Both the position numbers and the translations under genes were made by a program. Below the pieces are notes generated by a model, which was given only the letters and a program-made list of their open reading frames with translations, searched no databases and was not told the origin of the DNA. 64,000 nucleotides of DNA, taken from Verrucomicrobiaceae bacterium (lineage in GTDB: Bacteria; Verrucomicrobiota; Verrucomicrobiia; Verrucomicrobiales; Akkermansiaceae). The stretch spans positions 1 to 64,000 of the forward strand of contig JAIYDP010000497.1 in the NCBI GenBank assembly GCA_027487435.1, read 5' to 3'. Below are positions 8,752 to 17,374 of this stretch, one piece after another (position 1 is the stretch's first letter; each line of letters opens with the position of its first letter).

Positions 8752-10161
8752 ATGAAATACTCTCTTATCGCAGCATGCGCCCTTCTTTTTTCTCCTTTTG
8801 CACAAGCGCAGACAGCCACGGCTGGGCAAGAATTGCGCGTGTTCACTGGTAGCAACGGCAAGAAAATCAATGCGGCTTTGATCGACAAGGATGAGACATC
8901 CGCCACGTTGCTGTTAGATAACAAGCGTCGTGCTGTAGTCCCCTTGACGAGTTTATCGCAAGCGGATCAGGATTACATCAAGTCTTGGAATAAGGAAATG
9001 GGGCTATTTTTGCAGAAATGCCTTGGATTGAGCGTGCGACAGCTCTTGGAGTTACGCGGCTATGAATCATTTCCGATGACACTGGAAGGTAACTCGATCA
9101 TCATTACCGCGAAGCTTAACGGCAAAGATGCGCGTTTTGTGGTAGATACCGGTGCTGGACGAAGCCTGCTTCACACCAAGATGGTAGAAAATTGTGGCTT
9201 AGCGCTAGGGCCGATGACGGAACAAGTGCATGGTGTGGCTGGTTCTGTGCCTGCTTGCTGGGTGGACGTAAGCACTTTGTCGATGGGGGAATCGCTTTTC
9301 AAAGATCGCAGAATTCTTGCTACAGACATGGATAAGGATAAGCCAGAAGGCTCCAAGGATCAATCGACGGCTGGGCTTTTTGGCGCAGACTTGCTCAAGC
9401 AGCTCGATACCGTGATTTCCTACAAAGAAAATCGTATCTTTTTCCGCCCTGATAAATCGGATCGCAGTTCGGTGGCAGGGGATGGCACAACGTCCGCAGA
9501 CACTGGGCTTGAGGGCGAGGTCAAGGAGAAGGATGAGGCCTTGAACTTCCGAATCTTCAAGATGCGCGACGGTACGATCATTCGCGCCAATGTCGTCTCG
9601 AAAACCGCCTCGGTTCTGACCGTGAAGCTTGCGAGTGGAGCTACACAACAAGTGCCGATTGCCACTCTTTCCGACGAAGATCAAAAGTACGCAGATACTT
9701 GGACGCTGGCGGGTGATATTTTCTTGCGGCATTGCGGGGCGTTGACGATCGAAGAACTTCTCACGCTACGGAAGTACAATTCGTTCCAATATGACCGCCG
9801 CGGCAATCACATTTTTGTGGACGGCACTCTCAATGATGCCGCTGTGACTTGGATGATTGATACAGGAGCGGATAGTTCTTTGCTCGACTTACAAGAGGCG
9901 ACCAAAAGTGGATGTCAAGTGGGGGCGATGAATCACAAGGTCTATGGCATCGGCGGTTCTGCGCCAGCAGGAGAAACCGTGATGAAGAAGATCACTCTTG
10001 GCAAAGTGGAGTTGACCAATCGTCGCACACTCGCCACGGACATGACGGGCCGCGCTGGTTACGCATTGGATTACGTCGGGCTTTTTGGTGCCGATTTCAT
10101 GCGGGAACTTGATGCGGTGATTACCTACCGTGAAGACCGCATCTTCTTATATCAACGATAA
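8752..10161 (+). CDS. Secreted tandem SHD1-retropepsin-like aspartic protease
   Basis: A 469-residue protein with signal peptide MKYSLIAACALLFSPFAQA. It is an internal duplication: SHD1 (about 27-75) then a retropepsin-like aspartyl protease domain with VVDTGAGRS (about 130-240), followed by a second SHD1 (about 265-315) and a second protease domain with MIDTGADSS (about 360-469). Both halves carry a linker of the form LFLQKCLGLSVRQLLELRGY or its counterpart, and both end in GLFGADL/FGADFM and a Y-E-R-IF strand. Retropepsins act as dimers with one Asp per subunit, so two fused copies could form an intramolecular active site. Substrate unknown. The gap after the previous gene is 69 bases and both share expression direction. 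Confidence 0.8.
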   Translation: MKYSLIAACALLFSPFAQAQTATAGQELRVFTGSNGKKINAALIDKDETSATLLLDNKRRAVVPLTSLSQADQDYIKSWNKEMGLFLQKCLGLSVRQLLELRGYESFPMTLEGNSIIITAKLNGKDARFVVDTGAGRSLLHTKMVENCGLALGPMTEQVHGVAGSVPACWVDVSTLSMGESLFKDRRILATDMDKDKPEGSKDQSTAGLFGADLLKQLDTVISYKENRIFFRPDKSDRSSVAGDGTTSADTGLEGEVKEKDEALNFRIFKMRDGTIIRANVVSKTASVLTVKLASGATQQVPIATLSDEDQKYADTWTLAGDIFLRHCGALTIEELLTLRKYNSFQYDRRGNHIFVDGTLNDAAVTWMIDTGADSSLLDLQEATKSGCQVGAMNHKVYGIGGSAPAGETVMKKITLGKVELTNRRTLATDMTGRAGYALDYVGLFGADFMRELDAVITYREDRIFLYQR

Positions 10162-10175
10162 ACGAGAGCTTGGGA

Positions 10176-11507
10176 TTACTTCACTTCAAAGGGCATGTTC
10201 GCAGTAGCGGCGTGCCCTTTGCCGTCTTTGACCCAGACATAAAGTCGATAGATCCCTGGTTTTTTTGGCGCTTTCACCGAGGCGATGGGAGTTGTTGGGC
10301 TGGCAATCGTGTCAGCAATCGCATCAGGAATTTTTTTGTTGGTATTGTTGTGATGACCTTGCAGATCGCGCAACACAGCCCAGTGATAGACAAGCGGATC
10401 ATTTTCGGGGTCGTTTGCTTCCACGCTTGCTTGAAACTCGGTTTCCGGTGGCATAGCAGCAAGAGGAACGCCTGTGATCGGTCGAATCTCAGGTGCGGTG
10501 TTTTTCGGCTTACGGCCTGTCCACATTTCCTCTAACACATCGACTGATGCGACCGTTTCGCCTTCATGGGTGTAGAGACCAAACCACGTAGCGGTGGACT
10601 CAAATTTCCAGCCCCACACAAAAGCGTAGTTTCCCAGGTAGCCCTCACTGGGCATGAGACTTTTTTGGAAGGTGTCGCGCATCATAGATGCTTTCTCGCT
10701 ACTGGTTTGTTCCAAAGGAGTTCCCGATGCAGCCTTCTTGCATTCCCAGAATCCACGAGGCCCCCATTCGGTAAGGAGCCATGGTCGTTTCCAGCCGACA
10801 TTTTGCAAATGTTCTCGCAAACGAAAGGCTCCGCCGTAGGTGTTGACCCCGACAAAATCCAGATGTGGCGTATGCTGATTGAGCCCATTCACTTTGGCTT
10901 GGCTGAGTCCGGCGACAGCGGTAAATGTCGGGTGATGAGGATCGAGTTCGCGCACGCGTTTGGCCAGTCGATCCAATTGCTGCCAATACGCGGCGTCCTC
11001 GCCTTTGCCTTCGGATTCATTGCCGATGCCCCAAGCAAGCAAAGCGGGATGGTCGCGGTATAGTTCCACTTCCTTTTCGACACGTTCCAGTTGTTTGGCG
11101 CACTGTTGCGGATTTTTGTAAGAAAACCAACTGCACTCGTTTTCCAGCCAGATTCCCGCGCTGACGGTGATGTTGAGTTTTTGTGCTTCATCCATGATGG
11201 CATTCAGCCCATTGGTGGACCAAGTGCGGATGGAATTTCCCCCACGAGCGGCGAGTGTTTCAAGGTTCTTGTCTCCGCCTACACCGTTGACGAGGTAGGG
11301 CTTCCCCCCGCGAGTGAAGCCACGCGAGGCAATCTTGACTGGCACTGCAGTGCTGGGTCGGGTTGGGAGAGTGTTGGCAGAAATCGTTGCATGACTGGGT
11401 TCGGTGCTCGAAGAGGAAGTCGCAGCAGAGCTTTGTTTTTTCGTGCAATGACTAAGGGAAAGTAGGAGCAGTGAGCCAAAGATGGTAAAATAGATCCGCG
11501 AGTGCAT
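10176..11507 (-). CDS. Lipoprotein glycoside hydrolase with GH2-type TIM barrel
   Basis: A 443-residue protein starting at 11507 with a lipoprotein signal (LLLLSLSHC), so probably anchored in a membrane facing the periplasm. Residues about 60-340 form a TIM barrel like the catalytic domain of family 2 glycosidases: GGNSIRTWS, the acid/base motif WGIGNESEG and the nucleophile motif LLTEWGPRGFWE. A C-terminal Ig/cadherin-like module of about 100 residues follows (NDPENDPLVYHWAV). The usual N-terminal sugar-binding and Ig domains of full GH2 enzymes are absent. It might also be a glucanosyltransferase-like enzyme. It converges on the retropepsin gene with 14 bases between them. An upstream in-frame ATG at 11567 is less likely because it would bury the lipobox signal. 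Confidence 0.75.
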   Translation of the reverse strand: MHSRIYFTIFGSLLLLSLSHCTKKQSSAATSSSSTEPSHATISANTLPTRPSTAVPVKIASRGFTRGGKPYLVNGVGGDKNLETLAARGGNSIRTWSTNGLNAIMDEAQKLNITVSAGIWLENECSWFSYKNPQQCAKQLERVEKEVELYRDHPALLAWGIGNESEGKGEDAAYWQQLDRLAKRVRELDPHHPTFTAVAGLSQAKVNGLNQHTPHLDFVGVNTYGGAFRLREHLQNVGWKRPWLLTEWGPRGFWECKKAASGTPLEQTSSEKASMMRDTFQKSLMPSEGYLGNYAFVWGWKFESTATWFGLYTHEGETVASVDVLEEMWTGRKPKNTAPEIRPITGVPLAAMPPETEFQASVEANDPENDPLVYHWAVLRDLQGHHNNTNKKIPDAIADTIASPTTPIASVKAPKKPGIYRLYVWVKDGKGHAATANMPFEVK

Positions 11508-11606
11508 AAAGATGGGTTTTATGAGGTGTTCGCAGATGATTGCCATGGGATGAGATTCAACAAGCAAAATAGTCGTACCGCAGTGGTGTTCTAGATGATG
11601 GCTTTA

Positions 11607-11670
11607 TTTAAACCGAGATCCGAAGTATGATAACGGCGAATGGCGGTGTTATGCTTCAGATCTCGGGTTT
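11607..11670. repeat. Imperfect 28-bp inverted repeat with related copies nearby
   Basis: The left arm, around CCGAGATCCGAAGTA (11613-11627), and the right arm, around GCTTCAGATCTCGGGTTT (11653-11670), are reverse complements with a few mismatches and enclose about 15 bases. The same core recurs at 15587-15601 and, inverted and slightly changed, at 17711-17725. A second small hairpin (AATCATC-AGAAAG-GATGATT, 11674-11693) follows. Neither has a T-run, so terminator function is unlikely; a small non-autonomous element is possible. It lies in the 254-base gap between divergent genes. Confidence 0.5.
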
Positions 11671-11761
11671 AACAATCATCAGAAAGGATGATTGCCAATA
11701 GCCAAGGAACTCGCTAGTTTCATGAAAACCGAATCAGTAAAGCCGACCACGAAACAATGAA

Positions 11762-12454
11762 ATGAAGGAGCGTATAAAATACAAATCTGCTAAGCATGGA
11801 CTGAACGCCATACTAGGAATATGGCTCTTTGGCATCCAACCCTTGCAGGCGGGGATGACGTCGTATGGCATTGATTCGATCGCGGGGTTTCGCCTGCAAG
11901 CATTGTCGTTTTTTCTGATGTTGCTGTTGTTCCTGAGTTGGGGCTTGAAACGACTTTGGAATGGTCTGCGTGGGGCATTTCCGTCGTGGCCGATATTGAC
12001 GTTTCGCTGGGCCTTTAGTTTGTTGTTGTTGTTTGGACTACTGATTCACGTGGTCTTGACGATGATCGCTGGAGCGCGCGAACTCATGACCCCCGGCGCG
12101 TGGCAAAAGGACGGTTCACGCTATCGCTTGCGGGCGATTCCTGGTCATGACGATGTCTCTCGGAGTCAGAGGCTCGCACGTTTGGAAGAGATCAAGGATC
12201 GGATTTGGAAATACACTTTAGAGCACCAAGGTGACGTGCCCGATGGGCCTTTTGGTGGCGAGATTCCGTGGCAAGAATGGCAAGCTCTAAGCGGCGGATT
12301 TTATTGTTTCCTGGCAACGAAAAGCATCGGTGGAGGCAGAGAGATCTTGCTATATGAGCCAGCAGAAGCAGGCACAAAGCGTTTCGTGTTGTTGCGCGAT
12401 GGTAGCATCGAGGAATGGAGTGAATCGAAAATCAATCAAGCCTTGGAGAACTAA
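11762..12454 (+). CDS. Membrane protein of unknown function
   Basis: A 230-residue protein with an N-terminal hydrophobic leader (about 14-32, ILGIWLFGIQPLQAG) and two further hydrophobic segments (about 45-65, FFLMLLLFLSW, and about 84-106, FSLLLLFGLLIHVVLTMIAG), followed by a soluble domain of about 120 residues. I recognise no family. The soluble part has a small beta-rich end (KRFVLLRDGSIEEW) that could be a pseudopilin-like domain. The next gene starts 2 bases after its stop, so the two almost certainly form one transcript and may act together. Confidence 0.65.
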   Translation: MKERIKYKSAKHGLNAILGIWLFGIQPLQAGMTSYGIDSIAGFRLQALSFFLMLLLFLSWGLKRLWNGLRGAFPSWPILTFRWAFSLLLLFGLLIHVVLTMIAGARELMTPGAWQKDGSRYRLRAIPGHDDVSRSQRLARLEEIKDRIWKYTLEHQGDVPDGPFGGEIPWQEWQALSGGFYCFLATKSIGGGREILLYEPAEAGTKRFVLLRDGSIEEWSESKINQALEN

Positions 12455-12456
12455 GT

Positions 12457-13269
12457 ATGGAAGAGGTGATAGAGAAAAAAGGAGGGAGGAAGCGGAGTAG
12501 CATCGTTTACAAGTGGTTGGCGCTATTTGTCGTTTTTCTTTTCTTCAGCATTACGTTCCAATTTTTGCTAGAAATCCCTCTCTATTTGGCATTTGGCTGG
12601 TTTTTCTTTCTCAAAGAAAATCTAACGAGAATCGAATTCGGCTGGGAAATGATCGCAAGTGCCGTCATCGGTTGGACCTTTTGCCTATGGCTTACTCACT
12701 CCTTTTGCCGGTGGGTGGCGAGGGAAAAAAATGCCGCTCCTTGGCGATTTGTTCAGACCCTACGTTTGAATTTACTGGTGATGTTGTTTTTCGCAGCTTC
12801 TTGCGCCCTTGTAGGATTCGTGCATCAATCCCTTTGGCTGCTCAGTAATCCGGTGGTGGTGAATAGCCTCTATCGAAGTATCGATAAAATCCGTGATATC
12901 AATAATATGAAGCAGGTTTACATGCTGATCATGAATTACGAGGACGAGCATGGGAAATTCCCAGACTCGCTTGAGGATCTCAGGAGAGAGAATCCTTCGA
13001 TGTCGGGAGAGATATTTTTTGCCCGCAAAGATAAAATGGTCGAGCCGTTCTTGTATTTTGGCAAAGGGCTAAGCACCTCTGATCATGGTGAGCGAGTGCT
13101 CCTAGCCCCCCCCTTTGTTCATAAAGGGCGTGTGGTTTATGTATGCATTGACGGAAGAGCGAAAGATGAAAGAATTGCCGATGGCAAAAGAGGGCAAGAG
13201 CAATTCGAAAAACTGATCCGAGACGGGGTCTGGTCAAAACCCTCGCCAGAACAAGACGCGAATCGTTGA
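12457..13269 (+). CDS. Membrane protein with pseudopilin-like C-terminal domain
   Basis: A 270-residue protein with three strongly hydrophobic segments (about 23-50, 65-85 and 105-130). A soluble part then begins with a helix and a motif seen in GspG/pilin-like proteins: NMKQVYMLIMNYEDEHGKFP followed by DSLEDL. The Met/Tyr-rich helix and 'G.FPDSL..L' pattern is typical of the major pseudopilin family after the N-terminal helix, but here there is no type IV leader. It follows 11762-12454 by two bases. Function unknown; a periplasmic or cell-surface sensor-like role would be a guess. Confidence 0.6.
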   Translation: MEEVIEKKGGRKRSSIVYKWLALFVVFLFFSITFQFLLEIPLYLAFGWFFFLKENLTRIEFGWEMIASAVIGWTFCLWLTHSFCRWVAREKNAAPWRFVQTLRLNLLVMLFFAASCALVGFVHQSLWLLSNPVVVNSLYRSIDKIRDINNMKQVYMLIMNYEDEHGKFPDSLEDLRRENPSMSGEIFFARKDKMVEPFLYFGKGLSTSDHGERVLLAPPFVHKGRVVYVCIDGRAKDERIADGKRGQEQFEKLIRDGVWSKPSPEQDANR

Positions 13270-13397
13270 TAAAGACTCGGCTTGGATCATGCCACGGGCA
13301 CTTTGGGATCCATTCGATTGGAATCGATTTTCCGTAAGTTTTTTTAGACATTTCCCATTCTCTTGAACGTTGAGTCTTTTGCAAAATCCATTTTTTT

Positions 13398-14327
13398 ATG
13401 AAAACACAACATCTGTTATTTGGAGTCCTTGGGGTAGCTTTGCTTGGTGGGGCCGTGTATTTTGGCAAAACATTGGGAAGTCAGTCACAAGAAATCCAAG
13501 TAACCGAGGAATCTGCGAGTGGCACCAGAACTCCGACGGCCTTGTCTTCTGGGGCATCATCGAGCACGAAGTCTGGCGCTACAACGTCTTCGACACCTAG
13601 AGATCGCGATAATGCATGGGCTGCATTGAAAGAAAAATATGGCGACGGTCGCACGAAGTTATCGAAAAAAGTTTCCGAAGACATGGCTGCGTTGATCAAA
13701 GATGCCGTAGAGATCGGTGATATGGGCGCAAAACTCGCAGGACAAGGTTCTGCCAAGGAAGTTGCGGCGCGGGGAGTCACCGATGCTCTGGCCCGGCAAC
13801 TTGGACTGAGCGATGAGCAAAAAGAAAAAGTTGCGGCCTTGGTGACAAGCCGAGTTTCCGAGCGCATGGACGCGATGAATGAATTGGCCACAGCCATCGA
13901 GTCGGAGCCAACGAGCATGATGGAAACCATTCTTGCGGGAGATGCCTTTACGCGTGGGGAAATCACACAAGAAGAATACGATGCGGCATCTGCTGACACA
14001 CTAGCGGTGATGAGAAATGTCAGCGGTTTTGCCTTTGGAGGTATGGGTGGCGGCGGAAATTTGAATGATCCCTTGCTGGCTGAGCAGCTCAATGGGGTTT
14101 TGACACCAGAGCAACAGACGCAGCTTTCAGGAATCATAGAAAAAGCCGCTACACGTGCGCAAAATGGGCAACAGCAAATGCCTTTCCAAAACGGCAACTT
14201 GCCAGCGATGGAAATTGAAAAACTAGAGCAAACCATGCTATCGGCGCAAAAGCTAACCAAAGGAGCACGTGGCTTCCTCGAAGGTCTTCAAGGAATGAAA
14301 GAACTGAATTCGCAGTTGGGGAAGTAG
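13398..14327 (+). CDS. Exported helical protein, unknown function
   Basis: A 309-residue protein with an N-terminal membrane anchor or signal (LLFGVLGVALLGGAVYFGKT), a Ser/Thr-rich linker (about 35-70) and a mostly helical domain. It contains two similar blocks of the type LGLSDEQKEKVAALV and LTPEQQTQLSGII, reminiscent of the Spy/CpxP-like periplasmic repeats, with a Gly-rich spacer (FGGMGGGGN) between them. No enzyme motif is visible. A hairpin terminator follows 18 bases after the stop, suggesting a single-gene transcript. Confidence 0.6.
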   Translation: MKTQHLLFGVLGVALLGGAVYFGKTLGSQSQEIQVTEESASGTRTPTALSSGASSSTKSGATTSSTPRDRDNAWAALKEKYGDGRTKLSKKVSEDMAALIKDAVEIGDMGAKLAGQGSAKEVAARGVTDALARQLGLSDEQKEKVAALVTSRVSERMDAMNELATAIESEPTSMMETILAGDAFTRGEITQEEYDAASADTLAVMRNVSGFAFGGMGGGGNLNDPLLAEQLNGVLTPEQQTQLSGIIEKAATRAQNGQQQMPFQNGNLPAMEIEKLEQTMLSAQKLTKGARGFLEGLQGMKELNSQLGK

Positions 14328-14344
14328 TTTTTTGAACTTTTGTA

Positions 14345-14387
14345 GGTTTTCTACGAGGCTAGCATCCTCGAAACCGTATCTTTTTTT
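14345..14387 (+). terminator. Probable intrinsic terminator after the helical exported protein
   Basis: GGTTT and CGAGG pair with CCTCG and AAACC around the loop CTAGCAT, leaving a TCTA bulge in the left arm. The stem is followed after five bases by seven Ts. Position and shape fit a Rho-independent terminator for the gene ending at 14327. Confidence 0.6.
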
Positions 14388-14441
14388 GGCTCTTGTTTGC
14401 TAAGGCTTCGTATTAGGTTATCATGCAATATTTCACTTACC

Positions 14442-15578
14442 ATGTTACATATTCCTCAAGATCTTAGAGCTGTTTCCTGCCGATTTGTGAATCGAAATGG
14501 GGCTGGCTCGGTGGTGCGTCGATTCACCTGGATGCTAATCGCAGCGTTTTCACTCGCCTGCATTCCATGTCTTCACGGTGCCGAAACTTGGAGGACGTTT
14601 ACGGACGTGCGTGGTCGTAAGATGATTGGAAAAATCGTCAGCGTCGGGGCTGATCATGTCCTTGTGAAACTCAAGTCCAATGGAAGTGAGCATGTCATTC
14701 CTTTTGATTCACTGAGTGAGGATGATGTGGCGTTTGTGAAAAAATTCGATTCAGAGCCCGCTGATGAACCAGAAAAAGCGGCAGAAGAGCAGGTTGAAGG
14801 TGAAGTGAGTAAGAGGTTGTATCCGCGCACCAAAGAAGAGATTCGGGCGGGGATTCGCGAAATCAAGAGTGTTGCTGCGGCTGATGGAATCTCCACAAAA
14901 ACTCACGATGCAGTCAAATCGTTGAATGTTTTTCGTTTTCTCAGCGGTCTCTCTTATGATGTGGAAGGCGACGCGACATGTTCCAATAATGCTACGGAAG
15001 CCGCAGAGGCTTGCAAAAAAATTGGCGATCTTTCTCACGATATTGGTCATTCCACGGACCGATGCAATCTCTCTAGCGGCGGTAATATGGAGCAATCTGT
15101 CGCTGATTACATCAACGATAGCGGTGAAAACAATCGCGATAGGCGAGGGCATCGTGCTTGGTGTCTCAATCCTCCTATGGGCAAAGTCGGTTTTGGTTCC
15201 GCCGGTGCAAGTTACTCGGCCATGTGGTGCATGGATCGCAGTGGCAAAGGCAAAACTCCTGAATTTTGGGCTTATCCCGGGCAGGGTTTTTACCCGCAGG
15301 AATACGTTCTCGGTAACGCATGGTCGGTCTATTTCGCACAAAGCATCTCTGATGTGAGCAAAGTGGAAGTCGAAGTCTTTCGGCTTAGCAAACGTCCAGA
15401 AAAAGCCTTGCCGTTGCATGGCGACATCGATGGGCGCGTCGTTCCGATTCTGCACAAATCGAAATCATTGTTAAATGGCATCAATTTTGAGCCAGAGGAA
15501 CCGAATCGCAAAGGCGTTTACTGGGTCCGCGTAACGGGCGGCGGTTTGCGTTGCGGTTATGTGGTGGAGATTTTTTGA
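14442..15578 (+). CDS. Secreted SHD1 protein with CAP-like domain
   Basis: A 378-residue protein starting at ATG 14442. The N-terminus is long, with the hydrophobic leader at about 27-46 (MLIAAFSLACIPCLHGAETW); translation could also begin at that internal ATG. An SHD1 domain occupies about 47-92 (TWRTFTDVRGRKMIGKIV, then VIPFDSLSEDDVAFV). After a charged linker the domain at about 140-290 looks like a CAP/SCP fold: LNVFRFLSGL at the start, GHSTDRCNLSSGG, SVADYINDSGENN, then RGHRAWCLNPPMGKVGFG. CAP proteins are often secreted and sometimes bind lipids or act as inhibitors; no specific role can be given. It shares SHD1 with 7423-8682 and 8752-10161. A second CAP protein lies at 58637. Confidence 0.65.
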   Translation: MLHIPQDLRAVSCRFVNRNGAGSVVRRFTWMLIAAFSLACIPCLHGAETWRTFTDVRGRKMIGKIVSVGADHVLVKLKSNGSEHVIPFDSLSEDDVAFVKKFDSEPADEPEKAAEEQVEGEVSKRLYPRTKEEIRAGIREIKSVAAADGISTKTHDAVKSLNVFRFLSGLSYDVEGDATCSNNATEAAEACKKIGDLSHDIGHSTDRCNLSSGGNMEQSVADYINDSGENNRDRRGHRAWCLNPPMGKVGFGSAGASYSAMWCMDRSGKGKTPEFWAYPGQGFYPQEYVLGNAWSVYFAQSISDVSKVEVEVFRLSKRPEKALPLHGDIDGRVVPILHKSKSLLNGINFEPEEPNRKGVYWVRVTGGGLRCGYVVEIF

Positions 15579-15586
15579 TTTTTACC

Positions 15587-15601
15587 CCGAGATCCGAAGT
15601 A
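15587..15601 (+). repeat. Second copy of the CCGAGATCCGAAGTA core
   Basis: Fifteen bases identical to the left arm core at 11613-11627, here 8 bases after the stop of the SHD1-CAP gene. No right arm is visible, so this is a solo end or a decayed copy. Confidence 0.5.
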
Positions 15602-15638
15602 GAGCACCAGACACTCGCTGCCATCAATTACGATGCCG

Positions 15639-16667
15639 CTAAACAAGGAGCATGTCGATGTCTTCGAGTATCGACTGGATGAGCTCTGTGCCGCGTTGCG
15701 TGCGGGTGCTGTGGAGTCCGGGGGCGATGCCGGATTGAAGGAGGGCGGGCATGGCGGCATCGAGGGCTTCGCGGAGTTGGCTGGCTTGGAAGGGCTCGGA
15801 TTGGCTGTCGATGCCCGGCTCGGAAAGCGTTTGCGCGAAGCGGGTGATGGCGGCGAAGAGGGGCATCCAATCGACCCAGCGCGGAAAGGGGAGCTGATCC
15901 TGCGCAGGCGACGGAAGCAGGAATTGCCAGTCTTTGGAGCGGACACGGAAGTGTTTCTCACGGCCATGGCGGACGGAGAAAACCTGGGCGGATTCTTCCA
16001 TTTCGTTGAGGATTTGCTGGATAGATTTGGAGAAGTAGCCAGTAGCGCGGGCGATGGCGGCGGGGTGGCCGGAATCGTGGGTGAGTAGCCATGCGAGGAT
16101 TTCCGCACGGGCATTGACGCCGAGCAGGGCGCGCAGGGTGAAGATCAGCGTCGTTCGCGTGCGGGGATCAGGCGGCTGGCTCATGGCTCGGAGTTCGAGT
16201 TTTCCTCGTAACAGCCCGTGTTTGGCGAAGATGGGGGCGGCATCGCCGGCAGGGAGGGCGGGGGTGCCGTCGCTGCGGAGAAAGAGCGATTCCTGTGAGG
16301 ATGATTGCGGTGCTTGATCGGCGAGCACTCGCCATTTGCGGTGGGCGACTTGCTGGCCTAGCAACTCGGCGATGGCGGAGAGGACGCGTGGATCCGCGAC
16401 ATCGGGCCAACTGCGATGCAGGCCTTGGAGGCGTTGCAGGCTGATGCGACGTCCGAATTTTGCCAGCCAATCGATGGATTCGTCCATCAAGCGGGAATCG
16501 TAGCGACCGAAGCGAGTGGTGGCGAGCAGTAGTGCCTCGGGATCGATGATGCGGTCGTCACTGGGGCGCGGGTACCCTGCAACACCAAGGGAGGACCATT
16601 GGTGCCAGAGCAGATCGACCATCCTGGTGTGGAGGCGGTTAAGTGAATCGTGGAATGAGGTTGGCAT
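15639..16667 (-). CDS. Winged-helix regulator/antitoxin-like partner of the nucleotidyltransferase
   Basis: A 342-residue protein read from ATG 16667 (an earlier ATG at 16694 would lengthen the overlap). The N-terminal half is helical with no clear family. Residues about 180-265 form an ArsR-like winged helix: RTTLIFTLRALLGV, then LTHDSGHPAAIARATGYFSK and REKHFRVRSKDW. The gene overlaps the end of the upstream nucleotidyltransferase gene by 29 bases, so the two are translationally coupled. Such two-gene modules (nucleotidyltransferase plus winged-helix protein) are often toxin-antitoxin or abortive-infection systems of the AbiE type, although there the regulator gene usually comes first. Confidence 0.6.
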   Translation of the reverse strand: MPTSFHDSLNRLHTRMVDLLWHQWSSLGVAGYPRPSDDRIIDPEALLLATTRFGRYDSRLMDESIDWLAKFGRRISLQRLQGLHRSWPDVADPRVLSAIAELLGQQVAHRKWRVLADQAPQSSSQESLFLRSDGTPALPAGDAAPIFAKHGLLRGKLELRAMSQPPDPRTRTTLIFTLRALLGVNARAEILAWLLTHDSGHPAAIARATGYFSKSIQQILNEMEESAQVFSVRHGREKHFRVRSKDWQFLLPSPAQDQLPFPRWVDWMPLFAAITRFAQTLSEPGIDSQSEPFQASQLREALDAAMPALLQSGIAPGLHSTRTQRGTELIQSILEDIDMLLV

Positions 16668-17229
16668 GTCCGAGTTCGTGGAGCAGTGTGGCAAGCTTGG
16701 GATGGGTGCTGGTTTCGTGGATGTGGAGGAGTATCCAGCGGAGGAGTTCTTCGACTTCGTCGCTGGCGGGTTTTAGGCAAGCGAGGTCTTCGAGATCGCG
16801 CCTTTGGTCACGTTCTAGGGAGGCACTCAGTTTCAGCAAGATCAGCCCCTTGCGACCGATGAAGCTGATTTTCAAGTTGTTGCCGTATGTGCGGGTGTCG
16901 AGTTCCGTCCAAAACCACGCGGGAAGGGCGGAAAGATTGAGACCATGGAAAGAGGCGGCACCGTTGAGCCAATTCGGATCGAGACGCAGTTCCACGGCCA
17001 CCTTGCTAGCGGCGTTTTTAATCGCGTCTGGCAATGGGTAGGCGCTGACGACATTTCCCTCCCATTCCCGTAGCGCCATCACGTCCACATCCTTCGTCTG
17101 GCGGGTGCTGAGACGGTGGATGAGCAAAGCGCTGCCGCCTCCGACGACCAGCCAAATGGGTGCTGATTTGCCTACAGTGAGGAAATCGTCGAGGAGTGCA
17201 AAGGCGGAGACGAGGGATGATTCATTCAT
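16639..17229 (-). CDS. DUF6036-type nucleotidyltransferase-like protein
   Basis: A 196-residue protein starting at 17229. The nucleotidyltransferase signature is near the start: VVGGGSALLIHRLSTRQTKD with VDV, i.e. GG-x-AL...R.T.D-x-D, giving the two metal-binding Asp. The rest (VELRLDPNWLN..., SFIGRKGLILLKLSASLERD, RRDLEDLACLKP) matches the general layout of MNT/AbiEii-like substrate domains. Members of this group add nucleotides to small molecules or tRNAs, sometimes as toxins. It is the first gene of the pair and overlaps the winged-helix gene. Confidence 0.7.
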   Translation of the reverse strand: MNESSLVSAFALLDDFLTVGKSAPIWLVVGGGSALLIHRLSTRQTKDVDVMALREWEGNVVSAYPLPDAIKNAASKVAVELRLDPNWLNGAASFHGLNLSALPAWFWTELDTRTYGNNLKISFIGRKGLILLKLSASLERDQRRDLEDLACLKPASDEVEELLRWILLHIHETSTHPKLATLLHELGHANLIPRFT

Positions 17230-17374
17230 CTAAAGGATGGTTTAAGCATCTGAAATGGATGTGTAAACACTATTTTATGATTTTATCCCATCGGTCATGG
17301 ATTTTTTTCCTTTGCGCTGCGATACTGACTTTGAAGACGAATGGAGGAGGACATCACGGCCTCAAGGGCAAGCC

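Noticed and set aside
15633..16088. Plus-strand open frame of 151 codons with Gly/Glu-rich translation
   Set aside because: It is antisense to the winged-helix gene and its composition is what codon bias produces on the opposite strand.
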